In this document: in pieces, positions 1 through 13,814 of the stretch
Position numbering within the stretch: the stretch's first letter is position 1
How the letters are laid out: every line of letters begins with the position of its first letter
Source of the DNA: Lingula anatina
Lineage: Eukaryota; Brachiopoda; Lingulata; Lingulida; Lingulidae
Assembly: GCF_001039355.2 (NCBI RefSeq)
Contig: NW_019775291.1
Coordinates: 1,057,853-1,106,218, forward strand
Reading direction: 5' to 3'
DNA: 48,366 nucleotides
Translations under genes and position numbers: made by a program
Notes under the pieces: model-generated
Told to the model about the DNA's origin: nothing
Seen by the model: only the letters and a program-made list of their open reading frames with translations
Database searches by the model: none

Positions 1-102
1 CCCCCCCCCCCCTCCTTAAAGACAGGAAGTGCTAGCTTAATTAAAAGACTGCATTTTTTACCTAAGGTTAAATGGTGTTTATTGACTTCTTGTGTTTTTC
101 AG

Positions 103-3100
103 GATTACAGCTCAATGACCTCTGGGGTACAGCCTCTCCAGCCAGATGACCACTCTAGTACCTTGAGAACTGACCATTCCAGTACCTTGAGAACTGACCA
201 CACCTTTAACCACAGTGGGTCGCTGCGCTGGACACTACTTCAGAACGAAAATGGAACCAATACCATCTCATCTATTCCCTCCTATCCAACCAGTCAAATC
301 CCAGTTTACAAACCTCCAGGTAAGCCATGGGGCTGTTTGTAAGAAAGCCATTGATAGGACTTGTATTGTTAGTCAGGGGATTAACGAAGTACCATTTATT
401 TTTTTCATAATTATTCTTTTTTAAGTTTGTTTATTTTAACAATATGCACACCTTTCTACAGAATTCTAATGTGCCATTTTTACATGCTGACAGTGGAAAT
501 GTATTTATCAAATGTGACCACTTGTGTCTGTGAATATCATTACCATGTTATATCAATTTACTATATTTCTTTAACAAATTTTATTACTTTTTATGATAAG
601 TTACAGTTACATCTATATTATTTGCACCATTTTGACAGATAATCTTTATTTTCATTTACATTTAAAAGGTGCAGTATGGTTGAAATTCTTGGTACTATCA
701 GGGAAATTTAACTTTGTTGACCCGTCCTCCATTTTGACCCTCTTCTGACAGAAAACAGATACCTTTCAGTGTAAACTTGAAAATCTGTCTTCTGGAAGAC
801 CCAGAGGACGGCCTAAATCCGCCCCTTCTGGAAGACCCAGAGGACGGCCTAAATCCGCCCCTTCATGGAGAACACTTTGGCACATTCCAATGCTAGATGC
901 TGCTCTGGGGAGGAATTTCAGTTTTAAAGTTAGTTAAGTAAAGACATATTATTTGAATATAATCAGTAAAATTATTATTTTCCATTATTTTAGATCTTCC
1001 ACCTCAGTCACTACCTCAGAACAGACTCAACTACAGCAGGTACCCTGCAGATCCTGGACAATACAACTCCTATGAACCTCACCAAGTGTGCAGTAGCGCC
1101 TCTAATCTGCCACCATTTTCAGCCTCGGCCAAACCCTGTGCAATGTTCCCATCAGCCCTGCTCTATGACCACCTCCCCAGCACAACACACAGCCCACTGA
1201 CTACCCCCAAGTATCTACAGGGTGAAAATACTGAATTCAGAGAGATTGGTTTACAGAAGAAACAACAAGATCTTAACAATAACAGTACTGACCCAAAAGT
1301 GGCTTCTGCAACAGCAGCAAGGCAGCCCTCACTTGCCAAGATCTTGTCCCACAGTCAACCATCTTCCAAATATCTACAGACCCAAATGGTGCGTGAAGAG
1401 GATCCTCTCCTCTGTCATGAGACAGTGCCTCCAAGTGACCTTGACGACCTTCCTGGACCAGCAGATAAACCCCTGGGGATGTCTACACCACGCCCCCTCC
1501 TCTCCCCTATATCCCCCCAGCACACTGGAGGTGGCACCCCTGGGAATCTCTTCCCGTCTGTGAGCATGACAGAAGTAGACATCAACAATAACAGCAACAA
1601 CCCGACCTTGGTCACCATGGCAACCTGCTCGGAGTGTCCCAGCACCGCAGTGCCCTGTAGTTCTATAGACATGGGCTATAACTACTCTTCCCAGACCACC
1701 ACTATATCAGCAAGTGAACCAGCGTCCACTCTTCATTCCTCCCCGTTATCCAGCTTGCCAGACCCCCCCTGTGTGAGGTCCTCCTCTCTGCCAGCCTCCC
1801 CCATGTCTAACCTTCCTGACCCCCCTAGCATCAGAAGACTATGTCTGCCAGTTACTGTACCCATGTTCACAGGTACTTGATATATGGCTGATATACATAT
1901 TATATAAGTAGATAAGTTCTCTGGATATATTAAATGACAGGGCAGGTCTTTCTAGAAACTGACACTTAATGTTAATAAGGTTTGTTCAGATGCACGAAAG
2001 ATTGGTACGCAAATACCTTGAAATCTGCTGGAATTTAACTATACTGACAGTATTTTGAAATATATATTGTTCATTAAAGACATTATGACCCAATGTAATG
2101 ATTGCTTTGTGTATTTTTGATGTTGGTCTATTGTTGTAAGTTTGAAGCATAAAAGTTATGTGGACTGTTAAATATATTTTTTTCAGACAAGAAAAAAAAG
2201 ACATCCCAATCAAGTGAAGCCACTGTGGCAGTTCCATCAGCTGAGCCTCCACCCCCCAAATCTGCCAGGATGGAGGCGCCTCCATTCACTGCCATCAAGC
2301 TGGCACCTGTGCAACCAGTTAAAACTGATAAGGTACGATGAGTTGTGGTTGTCAATTTATAGTCAAGAAAGAAGGACCATGGCTCAGTTCTAAACTCCCA
2401 GTGGATTGGTGCACATCCTGCTCTGGCTTTTACTTGTAACATCATTCAATATTTGTTGGTATTTTCTATCTAAGCCCAAGAGACCTGCATTCAGACAAAA
2501 ATTTCTGACTTAGTGAGCTGGTCAATTTCACAACTTTCAGAAAACTAATCAGACTGCAGCAAAAACCCAAGCATCAAAACCCAACATGGCACATGACAAG
2601 AAGAAAACCAATCCTCTACAGCCAAAGGCCGTGGAACTGATGAGCACTTGGTTTAAAAGCCATATGGAGAACCCATATCCCAGCAGAGAGGAGAAGGAGT
2701 GGATGGCTGATAAAGGAAATATTAGCATTAATCAGGTACTGTGATACATGGTTTTTAAGGTGATTTTTGAAGCACTTTTATATTCTTTCTTTAAATTTAT
2801 GAATTTACTTCCTGTGCCAAACACTAATTTTCAATACTATTGAAGCTGAATGATGAAGAAGAAATATGACTTTTTAACAATGTTCTCCAGTCAACAACCC
2901 CAGAGTGCTTATTATTTTTTTTGTATTTTTACTAAGTTATTGTGATTGGTTGTTTCATCAGGATTATTATTGTTAGAAAGTGTTAAAATATGCCCTTCAG
3001 AACTGTTTCTGTTTCTACGAAAGGTGAATTCTTGGTTTGCCAACAAACGAAACCGCACCAATACAACTCGTCCCAAGAAGGCAAAGAGGCAGATAGAGAG

Positions 3101-4241
3101 TCAGATCTCCTCCCTGTGCAATGAGCTGATGCATCCAAACAAGAAACCAAACATGGACAACAGTTATGTTATTGCTGTAAGTACGTGCCTTTTAACTTAC
3201 AGTGAATTTGAATGTTTCCTTTCCAGTTTGAAGCAGGAGTTTAACATTTTTTCCATTTATCTTAAGGATTTTGGCAGTTTGTGAAATATGTACAAGACCA
3301 AAATGATGTAACTATAATCTGTCTTTTTTCTGTAACTTTTTTTCTAGCAATTGAGCAGCATCTTGACTCAGACTGGCACTAAAAAAAGACATTCAAGATC
3401 CAAGAAGAAGGCTCCAGAAGATCCCTCCAAGCTTGTTCCTGTTCCTCTTGGTCCCATCCCTGTCCCCATGTGGGCTCAGCCATTAGCTGCCCTGCCACCT
3501 GGTTACATGTATACGGCTCCCAATGTGTTCCAAGCACCCCAGGTTTCTGCCACCAGCTCTGCCTCCAGTCTTCAGCAGCCATCTTTACAGAGAAGTGTCA
3601 AGACCAGATCCAAGGTGGCAGCAGGTTCCTCTACAAGACAAGCCCAATCAAGAGCTGCGGACCAGTTTGCTGCAGCCAATATGCAGCAACTATTACAGCT
3701 TAGACACTTGCAAGCTCAAGTGCCACCCTTCAGAAATACATTTAGACACCAAATTCCTCTGTCCAGCAGACCAGAGGATGCTTTGAGATCTGAGTCTTAT
3801 GTGGGGTCAGGTAATGGGGTCAATGAAGGGGCCCTGAACCTGCACCAAAAGTCTCAGAAGTTGGATCAAGCACAGAATTCCCCCGGACACACTGGCCAAC
3901 TGAGGAGTGCTAGAGGCTCTCCACAGAAAGGAGGACAGAAAACCAGCTCTGTGAGGAATTACGCTGACAGCGCCGAGTCTTCTGCCGTGCCAGAAATGTC
4001 TACAATCACCATTAGTCAGGGCCAACACGAGGAGACTATAAACATCACCGCTGTTTCTCTGACTGATGTCACTCTAAATACTTCCACATGTGCCGATGTC
4101 TTTACCTCTGGGTCTGCGGAAGCCAAGAGTGAAGTAGAAGTGACGTCTACAGCAGATGTGCCCAAGTCTTCTGATGTGGCAACACCTTGCTCTGCCAACA
4201 CTTGCCACACTTCAGATGATGATAAAACTTCCAAATGGTGA
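103..4241 (+). CDS. TALE-class homeobox transcription factor, 5' partial (six 3' exons)
   Basis: Probable nuclear DNA-binding transcription factor. Exons 103-319, 994-1872, 2187-2332, 2541-2735, 3024-3176 and 3348-4241 all have AG/GT borders and join in frame to give 827 residues ending at TGA 4239-4241. The N-terminus lies before the window. The homeodomain is split by the intron 2736-3023. It reads ENPYPSREEKEW before the splice and VNSWFANKRNR after it, with the extra-loop PYP of TALE proteins and Ala at recognition-helix position 50. The segment SHMENPYPS resembles PBX (SHLSNPYPS), but the flanks do not, and I see no PBC or MEIS domain. Long Ser/Pro/Thr-rich low-complexity regions flank the homeodomain, and a basic stretch (KKRHSRSKKK) follows it. 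The divergence would suit the lineage-specific spiralian TALE (SPILE) genes. That placement is inference; homeobox identity is near certain. Confidence 0.9.
790..864 (+). repeat. Two tandem copies of a 36-bp unit in a homeobox-gene intron
   Basis: The unit starting TCTGGAAGACCCAGAGGACG at 791 is repeated exactly from 827. Reversed, each copy begins GGGGCGGATTTAGGCCG, which resembles a hAT-type terminal sequence. A diverged copy on the other strand lies at 5254-5294. One frame reads SGRPRGRPKSAP twice, but that frame has no start codon and ends at a stop near 930. Confidence 0.8.
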
Positions 4242-5418
4242 TCCATGGAACTAGTCTAATCTGAATGGAAGGATTCTAATTTTGTCTTAATTTTCTGTGT
4301 CATTATTCTGAACTTAAAATTCAAGAGAGATTTTCTTGAAAAAAACAAGATGCAGTACTCCTCTGTTTATCAAGTGAGGAGTTTATCTGCTCATTTTCTG
4401 TTATCTTATATTAAATTGTTTTCAAATATATTTACAAATGTCATATTAATGATGGAATACATCTTTATAAAGCAGACTTTACTTCAGTCTTATTATAACT
4501 ATTAAACCACACATTTATACTGGTCCACTAAAAATCTGTAAGTATTTGCCCCATTTTTGGCTAGGAAATTATCCTAGAACTATTTGCATCAAAAAAACTA
4601 TGAAATGATTGTTACTTAATTGCTATTCTCGAATACTCTCAAATGTAGTTTCAACTCCTTAAACTATTCTGCTTAAAAATTAATCATTGAACAGACAGTT
4701 TTCCTCTGTTTCAATACCATAATGTTCTATATATTCAATTTATGTTGAACAAAATGCATAGAGAAAATTATTCTTTGTTAGTTTTTGGAAATTTAAACAT
4801 GTTACAACTTAGAATGGACAATGCTTTTATCCTAAACATACAACTGAAGTGACAGTCATGATATGGACATAAATGATTAGCACCAGTATAATCCACATTT
4901 AAAAAAATTAATTTCTTGGGCAGCACAAAAAAAAGGCTTTAAAACTGTACATTATTTTAATTCTGGTCATAAATTTGACATTTTTTTTGCCTCCAGTCTA
5001 ATCAGCAGAGGGCAAGAGAATATATGTGCAAATATCACTATCTGGGTAGGAATTTATGTAAAATAATTCTTTGGTATTCTTTCAGTTATCCTATTTGAGA
5101 CTATAAGGTGGCATTTGGTTACTAACTTAATGTACAAATTTAATGCCTAATTTAAGATAATTGAATAGTTTTACTACTGTATTACTTTTCATTCTTTTAA
5201 TATCAGTTTCGTTTAATATTTTTAAAAATACAATAATTTTTGTTAGCATTTTACAGGGGTGGATTGAGGCCGTCTCCTGGGTCTTCTGCCCCTGTTTTAC
5301 ACTGATGTGTATTTGAAAGGTAAATTTTTACTTGAGTAAATGATGGATGGAGAATTAAGACTTCAACCCCCAACCTCTAATTCTTAATCTAAAATAAATA
5401 TTCCCCAGTGCTACATAC
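4242..5418 (+). other. 3' UTR of homeobox gene and AT-rich convergent intergenic DNA
   Basis: There is no recognisable exon on either strand. The plus-strand UTR of the homeobox gene must end here; candidate polyA signals are ATTAAA at 4410-4415 and AATAAA at 5393-5398. The minus-strand continuation of ERCC2 after its exon at 5419-5448 was searched for by eye in this stretch and not found. Confidence 0.5.
5249..5299. repeat. 41-bp inverted-terminus mini-element flanked by TTTTA
   Basis: The segment 5254-5294 begins CAGGGG and ends CCCCTG, and is bracketed by TTTTA at 5249-5253 and 5295-5299. Its interior (GGATTGAGGCCGTCTCCTGG) is a diverged copy of the 36-bp unit at 790-864. It looks like a heavily deleted DNA-transposon end or solo MITE. 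Confidence 0.5.
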
Positions 5419-8400
5419 CTGCTCATACCATGCAGCAACTGTGTTTTCCTGTAAATAAAAAATACTCCGTGCTGATTAAATGTTCTGAAGTGTAAAAGTT
5501 CAGATGGCTAATATAGAGGATACATGGGTTCAACTACTATAGAGTTCTATATGGTTGAGATTGTGATTACCAACTGCTCAACTAACACAATCACCGCTGG
5601 CACACTACCAGGTGATGTGTCACATCCATTGACACATGTATATTGTATATGTTTAATGCAGTAACTTCAGAATTTAAGCAGTGCATTTGATATCAAAATT
5701 AAACTTTTATTTACTTTTCAATTTTAAAGATTTTATTCTAATAAATTTTTTACTTGAATGCAGTGACGTGTAGGATTTTCCACTTACCATATATACATAA
5801 CTGGTGAAGAAACACACTATACCATCTGGTACCACTGTGGAAAGTTCAACTAAGAGGTTGCCATAGTTACGTATCACAGCTGCAGAAAGGAAGGAAGTTC
5901 ATTGTCAGAACAAAATGCTTCAAATAAATTAAAGGTCAGAGAGCCTAGGACTCTTTGAGGATTTGAATGAAAGAAATGCTGTGTTAGATAATAAAGTAAA
6001 ACTTATAAATTACACAAAACTTCCATCTCTGCTAAATAAAAAGCATTTAGATTTTTAAATACAAAAGTCACTCTCATGATGAATTCAGCTTTTACTCAGA
6101 CTGTCAACTTGAAAGTGGACATGTTTAACTCCATTAACCCTCCATATACCTATATCTTCTCTTGTTTCAAACTTGGAGCTGATTGCTACTTGATCATTCC
6201 CTCGAGTTACAACCTACAACAGTAATAACAAACATTGAAGGTTGTTATCCCTTCTCTACTATGAACATTCTAAGCATTAAATTTTTCTTTAGACTGGATG
6301 CTTAAAAGAATTATAAAGTGACTTTTGTTTCCTCAGCAACCAATATTTGGTTTGACATCATATTGTAATAATGCAATAATATGGTGGTTTCCTCCAAACC
6401 CATGAGTTGCTTGGTTAGCAGTGTTAGATGGATTATTTTCTAAAAATCAAACCTTTTACCATTCAACCTTGGCATGCCCAGATCAAATATTGCCCACAGC
6501 AGAACTTTTCCTGGCAAAAAGAGTGGTTTGTTTGAACCCCCCCCCCCAACCCGCTCTAGCTACAGGCCTGAACATAGGGGCATTTCAACAATGAACAGAA
6601 TACAGTTAGCCCGTTTAACTGAGGAGTATGATGCATTTGGGATAAAATAGCCTTAGAAGTGGTAAACAACCAGTCTTTGTTGGATGCTTGTGAGAATCCC
6701 AAGTACTAAAATCTGACTAAATACAACTAAGGGAGATTCCATATGCTTTTGAAATCACTTTCAATGGTTTCAAGAAGTGTTTGTTTCCATTTCATGCCAC
6801 TGATGTAGATGAAATAAAACTCAGGCTAAAATACTAAGTGGATATAGCTTAACAAGTAATTACTATATCATTCTTACTGATAAAGATACAAATGATTGCC
6901 ATAAGAAGATACTGTCCTCAGATTAGTTTCATGACACAGATGTAGCCATTTTTAACATCAGGTAAAATGTACTAAGTGGAGATTCATTGACAACTAATTA
7001 CTAAATCAAGTTACAGATACCAATGGGTAATGTAATTTGACTACATGTTTTTCATTTTGTCTGAAACTCATTTTTCCTATTCTTCCAGCCAAGTTGAAGG
7101 TCATCACTGTGTTACAACTTAAGTATTAAGGGTCTAAGCAAAATTAGTTTGTTTTTTTTTTCGCCTGTAAGCTTCAACAATCACTGGAAAAATTCAAGAT
7201 TTTTTTACAACTGGTAAACTGGTTCAGATTATGACTGACACTAATTGTGAATCCTTCCCAGATTTGAAAAGGACAAAATTAGCAGGTAAGTCTAAGAGTG
7301 GGGCACAGGTTTAACTGGCAACTTAATTTGTTTAGAAAATTACATCTGTCTACTTAAAGTATAACGATTTACCAGGCATAAACAGCCTTGTTATTCAAAA
7401 AGATGTTAACACAATTTAAGTAAATATATCTATTTGCAGCAGTATTTTTGGTGAATAAATTGTTGATTTATTTATTAGATTAAATAACCGATTTTAATTG
7501 AGATCATATAAATTTCCTTATTCAAAATGTAAAATATGTAAGAGAACAAGAGAACACAATGAAAAGTTACAATTTAAGAATGGGTCCATTCAGTGCTTTG
7601 AACACTTCACCGGACAGATGACAATTAGCCACTATCACGGTAACAAAGAAATGCAGAACACAGCAGAGAGAAATCAGAACTCACCATTGGACACACTGAG
7701 GCTCTGGCAAGTGTTGATGTAAGAGTTGCCATGGTTACAGGACGGAAATCCAGTATCTTTGGATACATGTCCAATGGAGACAATGTCTGAAAAAAAAAAA
7801 ACAATTTTTACAATTTTCTACTTCAATTTAACTGACCATGTGCTTTTCACTGATAAAATCTATTAGACAGCCTGAGGAGAGGTTAGTGAGATGCTATTTA
7901 TGATTTGCCTTGGATGTGAAGCTACAGATAAGAAATGAAAGTAAAGTTAATAACTACAGTGCACTCGCACCCTTATAATGAAATCAACCCTATACCCAAG
8001 CCCTAAACGAATGAACTCATAAAAACATTCTAGGATGACCTATGAAAGTTGTCAGACTTAGGCCCCATTCCCATAGACACCATAAGACTGGGTTCCCATG
8101 CTGAGATCGATCCATCTGGATCGACCTAACTCCCTGGGGGTTCACGCCAGTTGCTATCAGCTTAAGAGGCTTAAATGTCTGTCATGCCTTCCTCATCAGC
8201 TAGGGGGGTAATTCACTGGGCCTCGCCGATAGTAGATAACAATTTAGTGAGACTCCTCATGGAGATAGATCAATCCAAATATCTGTGGGAATGGTCCCTA
8301 AGTCTATGTCGATAAACAAAACTCTGCAGGGACTCTTGCTAAATGCAATCAGCTGAACTAAATGTCTATGGAAATAGGGCCTTATTTTCACTGTGGCTTT

Positions 8401-8805
8401 GTGACTATGTTATGACTACAGACTTATTTCCACTGTGACTATGTGACTACAGTACGCTTACCCCAGATGTTATGACTACAGATTGAAAGCGGTCAAAGAC
8501 TGGTTTTATGGCCACAGAGGCGTCCATGCAGCTAAACTTCAGGAGGGGATTAGAGATGGTCGGAGTGCGGTCATCAAACGGTTCAATTATGATTACAAAC
8601 CCTGAAAGAACAAAATTAATATAAATTGGTTTTAATCTTTTGGTAGTAGCAAAAGAAATAGACATAAAATATCACCAATTTAAAGAGCAAACCTACCCAT
8701 AATTTTTATCAACATTACTAATAAAATTCATTTTGAGTCTAAAATCAATAAAGTGTTAAGTAAACTATACAATTTAAAATTAATAAAAGTTTATAGATAA
8801 AATAA

Positions 8806-8872
<67 letters not shown>

Positions 8873-11800
8873 AAGTTTGACAACTAATTTACAGCAATTA
8901 AAAGTAAAAAAATCCAAAATTTGACTTATATTATGTAAATAAAAACCTTTCAGAAAAATAAAAAAGTACTATAGCAAGCAGCCCACTGTGTTTACATATA
9001 TATAGAATGAACACTTTTAGGGATTCATAACAAAACATTGTTTAGGGGAAATTGTTAAATTATTACATTCAAATAAAACTAGTATATGGTATCTATGATT
9101 CTCAATTTTCGAAAAAAAGATCTGGGAAAAATGGGCTCTTGTAAAAAGTGAACTTGAAAGAGAGAGCAAGATATACAAAATATGGACAACATTGCAGAAG
9201 AAATTCAAATTATCGACTATGGCAGCAACAACAGATGCAGTTGATGGCTTTATGTACAGACATATCTGTGTCTGTACATAAAAATTATGATGAAAAAATA
9301 TCACTGTGAGAGCATGTGCTCAGTTACGTATAAATCTGCTGAACTTAAGTTGCATACACAGTGGGAGGAGCTAGTTCAATAAAGCTAGCTGATTGGTCAG
9401 ATATCACTCTAAATGACATGTTCTGTTATGAGAGACATTTGTGGTTTAAAAGCCCCAGCATCGCTCCAATCTGACAATATATGTGTCTTGATGGAAGTAA
9501 ATAATCTAAACACCTAAGTTCTTGGCAATATTTGAGGATCTTATAACTGGAGGCAGAACGCTCCTGATGCCAACAGTTTTTGATCATTTTGAAGATGAGG
9601 TATGGTTTTTGAAGACTCTATAGTACTGGCAGTGACAGCAGAGTTCAGACTAATCAAAAGGTGAATTACTGTGCAGAGAGAATATATTTATATAACAGAT
9701 ACAATAGTGTTAAGCAGATGAATTATGTCTGCAAATTCCTGGTAAAAGCACAGAGAAGATTGTAGAGATGAAGCCATCTGCGTAAACTTGTGTGACAGTG
9801 TCTCACAGATTCGAACTTCAGACAATTTTACATCTCGTATCAAGATGACGGATCCATGGGTTGTTTCTTTGAATTCCATATCTACTCTTATATCTATCAT
9901 TGGTATAATTTTGAATACCATTTCTGCAGCAGCTTTTTTAAAAAGAATGGAAAATGGCTTAACCAATTTTCTTTTATTTTCTTTGGCAATCAATGACAAC
10001 CTGTTTTTGGTGATCCATACGCTACTGTATCTTTATGGCAATGGTCTGATCAATGCAGGCATGGGATATATATTGTTCATGGCGGCAATTTACTACACTC
10101 TGCAAACATCACAGATTAACATCGCAGTTCTTGTGGCCAGAGATCACTTTAACTGTGTCCACAAACCATTTGTTCAGGCAAAAGAGAAAAAGACCATTGT
10201 GAAACAAGGCTGTGTGCAAGTTCTGACAGTGGTAATAATGTCTGTCCTTTGCAATTTTCCAAAACTGTTTGATGTAGAAAATGTCTCTGTCAAAATCTGC
10301 GACAATGAGACTGTACACACAACATACTGTCCAGAATACCAACTACGAGAAGGACAAGAATGGTTTATCTTCTCTGTGGTCTTCAGAATCATTGTGCACT
10401 TTCTAGCTACATTACTGATACCACTCACTCTTACAATCTTTTATACCATAAAGACCATACGGCTAATCAGGAAGTCACGGGTCATTCCAGAACAACAAAC
10501 AATGGCATATATGAAGAGAAATAAGTTGGAAAAAACTCTTATGAAAATTCTAACAGTAATTGTGGTGTTCGTTCTGATCAACAATGCCATGTCAGCATCG
10601 GTTCAGTTGAATTTTGTGATAAAAAGTGACTTCTCTAAAGTACCATTTTCTAGGAAAGTCCTACCACTTACTGGTGTCTTTTCTTCAATTAATGCTTCCC
10701 TGAACTTTGTCGTATATGGTATCTATGGTTCTCAATTTCGAAAAGATCTGAGAGAAATGTGCTCTTGTAAGAAGTGAACTTGAAAAAGAAAACAAGAAAA
10801 ACAAAATGTGGACAATATTGCAGAAGAATTACACATCTTTTTTTCTAGACATCTGCATGTTAAATGCCAACTGATGAGACAAGTTTCAGCCTAATTACTC
10901 AGATGTGTAGACAAGGATTCCACAGAAAAGCAAATAAATCACAATATCTGGGCAAAATATGTCTGTTGTTTTTCACATTTTTTAAAACAATTCTGCATTC
11001 AACTTTGCTATGTATCAGGACAGGAAGTTTCCACCTTCCTACCAGTACTGACAGCTGTCATTTTCAGGCCAGGGCAGGATTGGGGTACAGGCTGTCCAAA
11101 ATTAACACCTGTAATTTCCTACAAAATTTCAGGGAGTCCAAGCCATCATTTTGCTTTGAAAAACACAAAATATCAACTTTCAGAAGAGGAGAGACCAAAG
11201 GCAAAATAAGCAGTAAAAATGTACATGGGGGTTTAAAACACTGACGAGTACATAAAAATTTGTGTATCTGGCATTGAGATTCTTTTTTAAAATGTTTTAC
11301 CTTTGGCATATGTGCTCACGAGGGTTGCAAAGTTTGCCATGAGGATGAGAGAAGAGTAGTCAGTGGTGTCTGCAAGTTCAAGTGTTCTTAGCAACGATCC
11401 CAATCTCTCTGAACAAAACCTGGAATTACCAAATTTAAGAAGTCTGAAAAGTTAATTTGAGGATTATAACTTCACAGTAAGAGAGAAACAAAACATAAAA
11501 ATACAGACTGCATACCAATTGTGAAGTTCCAATTATCTAGGTTGAAATCGAATCTGAGTTTCCTTGAGTAAAGATCCATATTTATATATGCATAAAAAAA
11601 CATCCATCATTCTAAAAAATTACTAAAATCAATCAACCCTTTTATTGCACACAACTCAGCTGCACCTCATGAAAAGTTGATTCCTCTGTTATGACAATAT
11701 GCAGGTATATGAATTTTTTTAATGAATTTTTGGAAAATAATAACATTTTTGAAATATATGTTACCTAAGAGGCTTTCTTTCAATGCAGACTTTCTGAGAG

Positions 11801-13779
11801 CAGTCTCGTAGAAAAGATGGCGGACTCTCTGACACAACATGCTGTACTCTTAGTCTGGTTTTCAGGTACTCCACAAACCTTTTTAAAAAGCTCACAAAAT
11901 GTTCTGCATTTCTTATATTGCCTGGGACTGCCTCTAGAAAATTAAAATATCTGCCATATCATTCTGTGCAAATTCCATGGAACGAGGGTAGTTTGCAAAC
12001 AAAAATAATTGCAAAAATATTTTGTAGATGGTTAAACTTGCTGAATTTGACTGCCAGCAGAGAAGAGTTTCAACAAGAGGGGTGACTATAAAAACATGTC
12101 ATAAAAAATTTAAAAAAAAAAAAGAAAAATGAACTACTTGCACCGAATCTCCTTTGTAAAATTAAATAAATTACAACAGTGCATCAAAGTATTCGCACAC
12201 TTATTTCTAAATTTATATACTCATTGTTTTACATGTGAAATATAGTGAGAAAGAAAGCTTTTTGAGAAACTCTCCAATTTCAGAGAGTGTTTTATGTGCA
12301 TGACCACATTTGAACAAACAACAGCAAAATAAAGTCCCCTAAAAAGAACTCAAGACACTAAATCATGATATAGTTTAATAGCTGAGCACTCCACCTTGAA
12401 GAACTTCATCTGGAAGTACTGGGTTCGACAGAATCATGTCTGTTTCCCTGGCAACACTGGCGTCACGCAAACCATCAACAAGTCTCTGGTATTCTCCTCT
12501 CAATCTTTGGGCATCTGAGTCTTTGATTCTGTAAAAAAGGATCCCAAATGGACTAATACACTAAGACATGGTTCAAATTTAGGGAACTGCAGTTCATGTC
12601 TGTAAATTGTCAGGTTTCAAAGAACAAGAACGCAGTTTGTTGGCAAGAAATTTAATGATAAAGTTATTGCCGTAAGTTTTTCAAATACTTGTCCTGGAGA
12701 GTTCCATATTACTAGTAACTAGATCCATAATTCCCATTAAACCTGCTTATTTACTTAATTTCCAAATCAACTCTTATTTCAAAATTTGTCTGACTAGAGC
12801 AAAAAACCTTGCTTTCTGACATCAAAAAGTGCTCTTCAGGTTCTGCATCTAAAGTGACATGCAGTTGATGACGAAAATCTATCCTTGAAAATATAAAATA
12901 TGCTTACTGCTGAATTTGTCTTGTCAGCTGTTCTACATTTGTTTGACATTTATCTAAAGTTCTTTTAGAAAGGTTCACACTCATAGATTCAATACACACA
13001 TTATCTGAAATGTACATAAAAAAAAGCTGAAATAACAAATGCAATCACTTTTTCTGCAAAAGTACTGGTATTTTCTTTTTTTATTTCTCACATTTGAAAG
13101 CAACAAAGGAAGAAAAAGAAACAAGTTTTCTGTTGTTATACTTTTCTTCATGAGTCATAAAACTTTTAGAGTCCATTTCCCCTTTAGTTGAAACATGTAT
13201 GCTCTGATGAAATAAAGTAACAAAAAACAAAGATGTATGTGGTAAGAAAAATACCTCATTAAGCAAAGTAATCACTACCTATATTATGAGCCTCATCAAA
13301 CACAACCACTGTATTCCTAGAAATCTCCTTGGAGACCAACTCAGCAATTTTTGGATCCAGAAGATAATAATAGCTGTACACGACAACATTTGCATGGTTA
13401 ATCTGTAAGATAAAAACATCATAGGAACAAACAGTTAAGTGATAACTCTTCTTCATTTTGCAGCCACATCATCAGGGAATTTCAAATTAAGTCAATCACA
13501 GAAATACTGATACAAAACAAAAACTTCAATACACAAGGTCAGGGCAGCAGAGTGAGAATGAATGAATGAAGTTAAAACCAGCTATAAACTATTAAATTGA
13601 TCTGGTTTTCACAATTCTGACTTAAAAACATTCAAACACACAAGACCTATATATGTATACCTACCAATTTTTATCATTAATGATATCCAAACCAAACAAA
13701 TAATTTTTTTTTCTTGAGGTATATAAATCTGCACAAAGACTCAGCTGACTTAGCAATATAAAAAATTGAGGTTCCAAAA

Positions 13780-13814
<35 letters not shown>

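Noticed and set aside
749-936. Extra homeobox-gene exon encoding two AT-hooks
   Set aside because: Joined to the exon ending at 319 it hits a stop at once, and the unit occurs elsewhere as a repeat.
1415-1672. Minus-strand frame across the homeobox gene
   Set aside because: Shadow of the plus-strand exon 994-1872, which has the matching splice borders and composition.
7498-7722. Plus-strand frame of 74 codons
   Set aside because: Overlaps ERCC2 exon 7685-7786 on the other strand and has no recognisable product.
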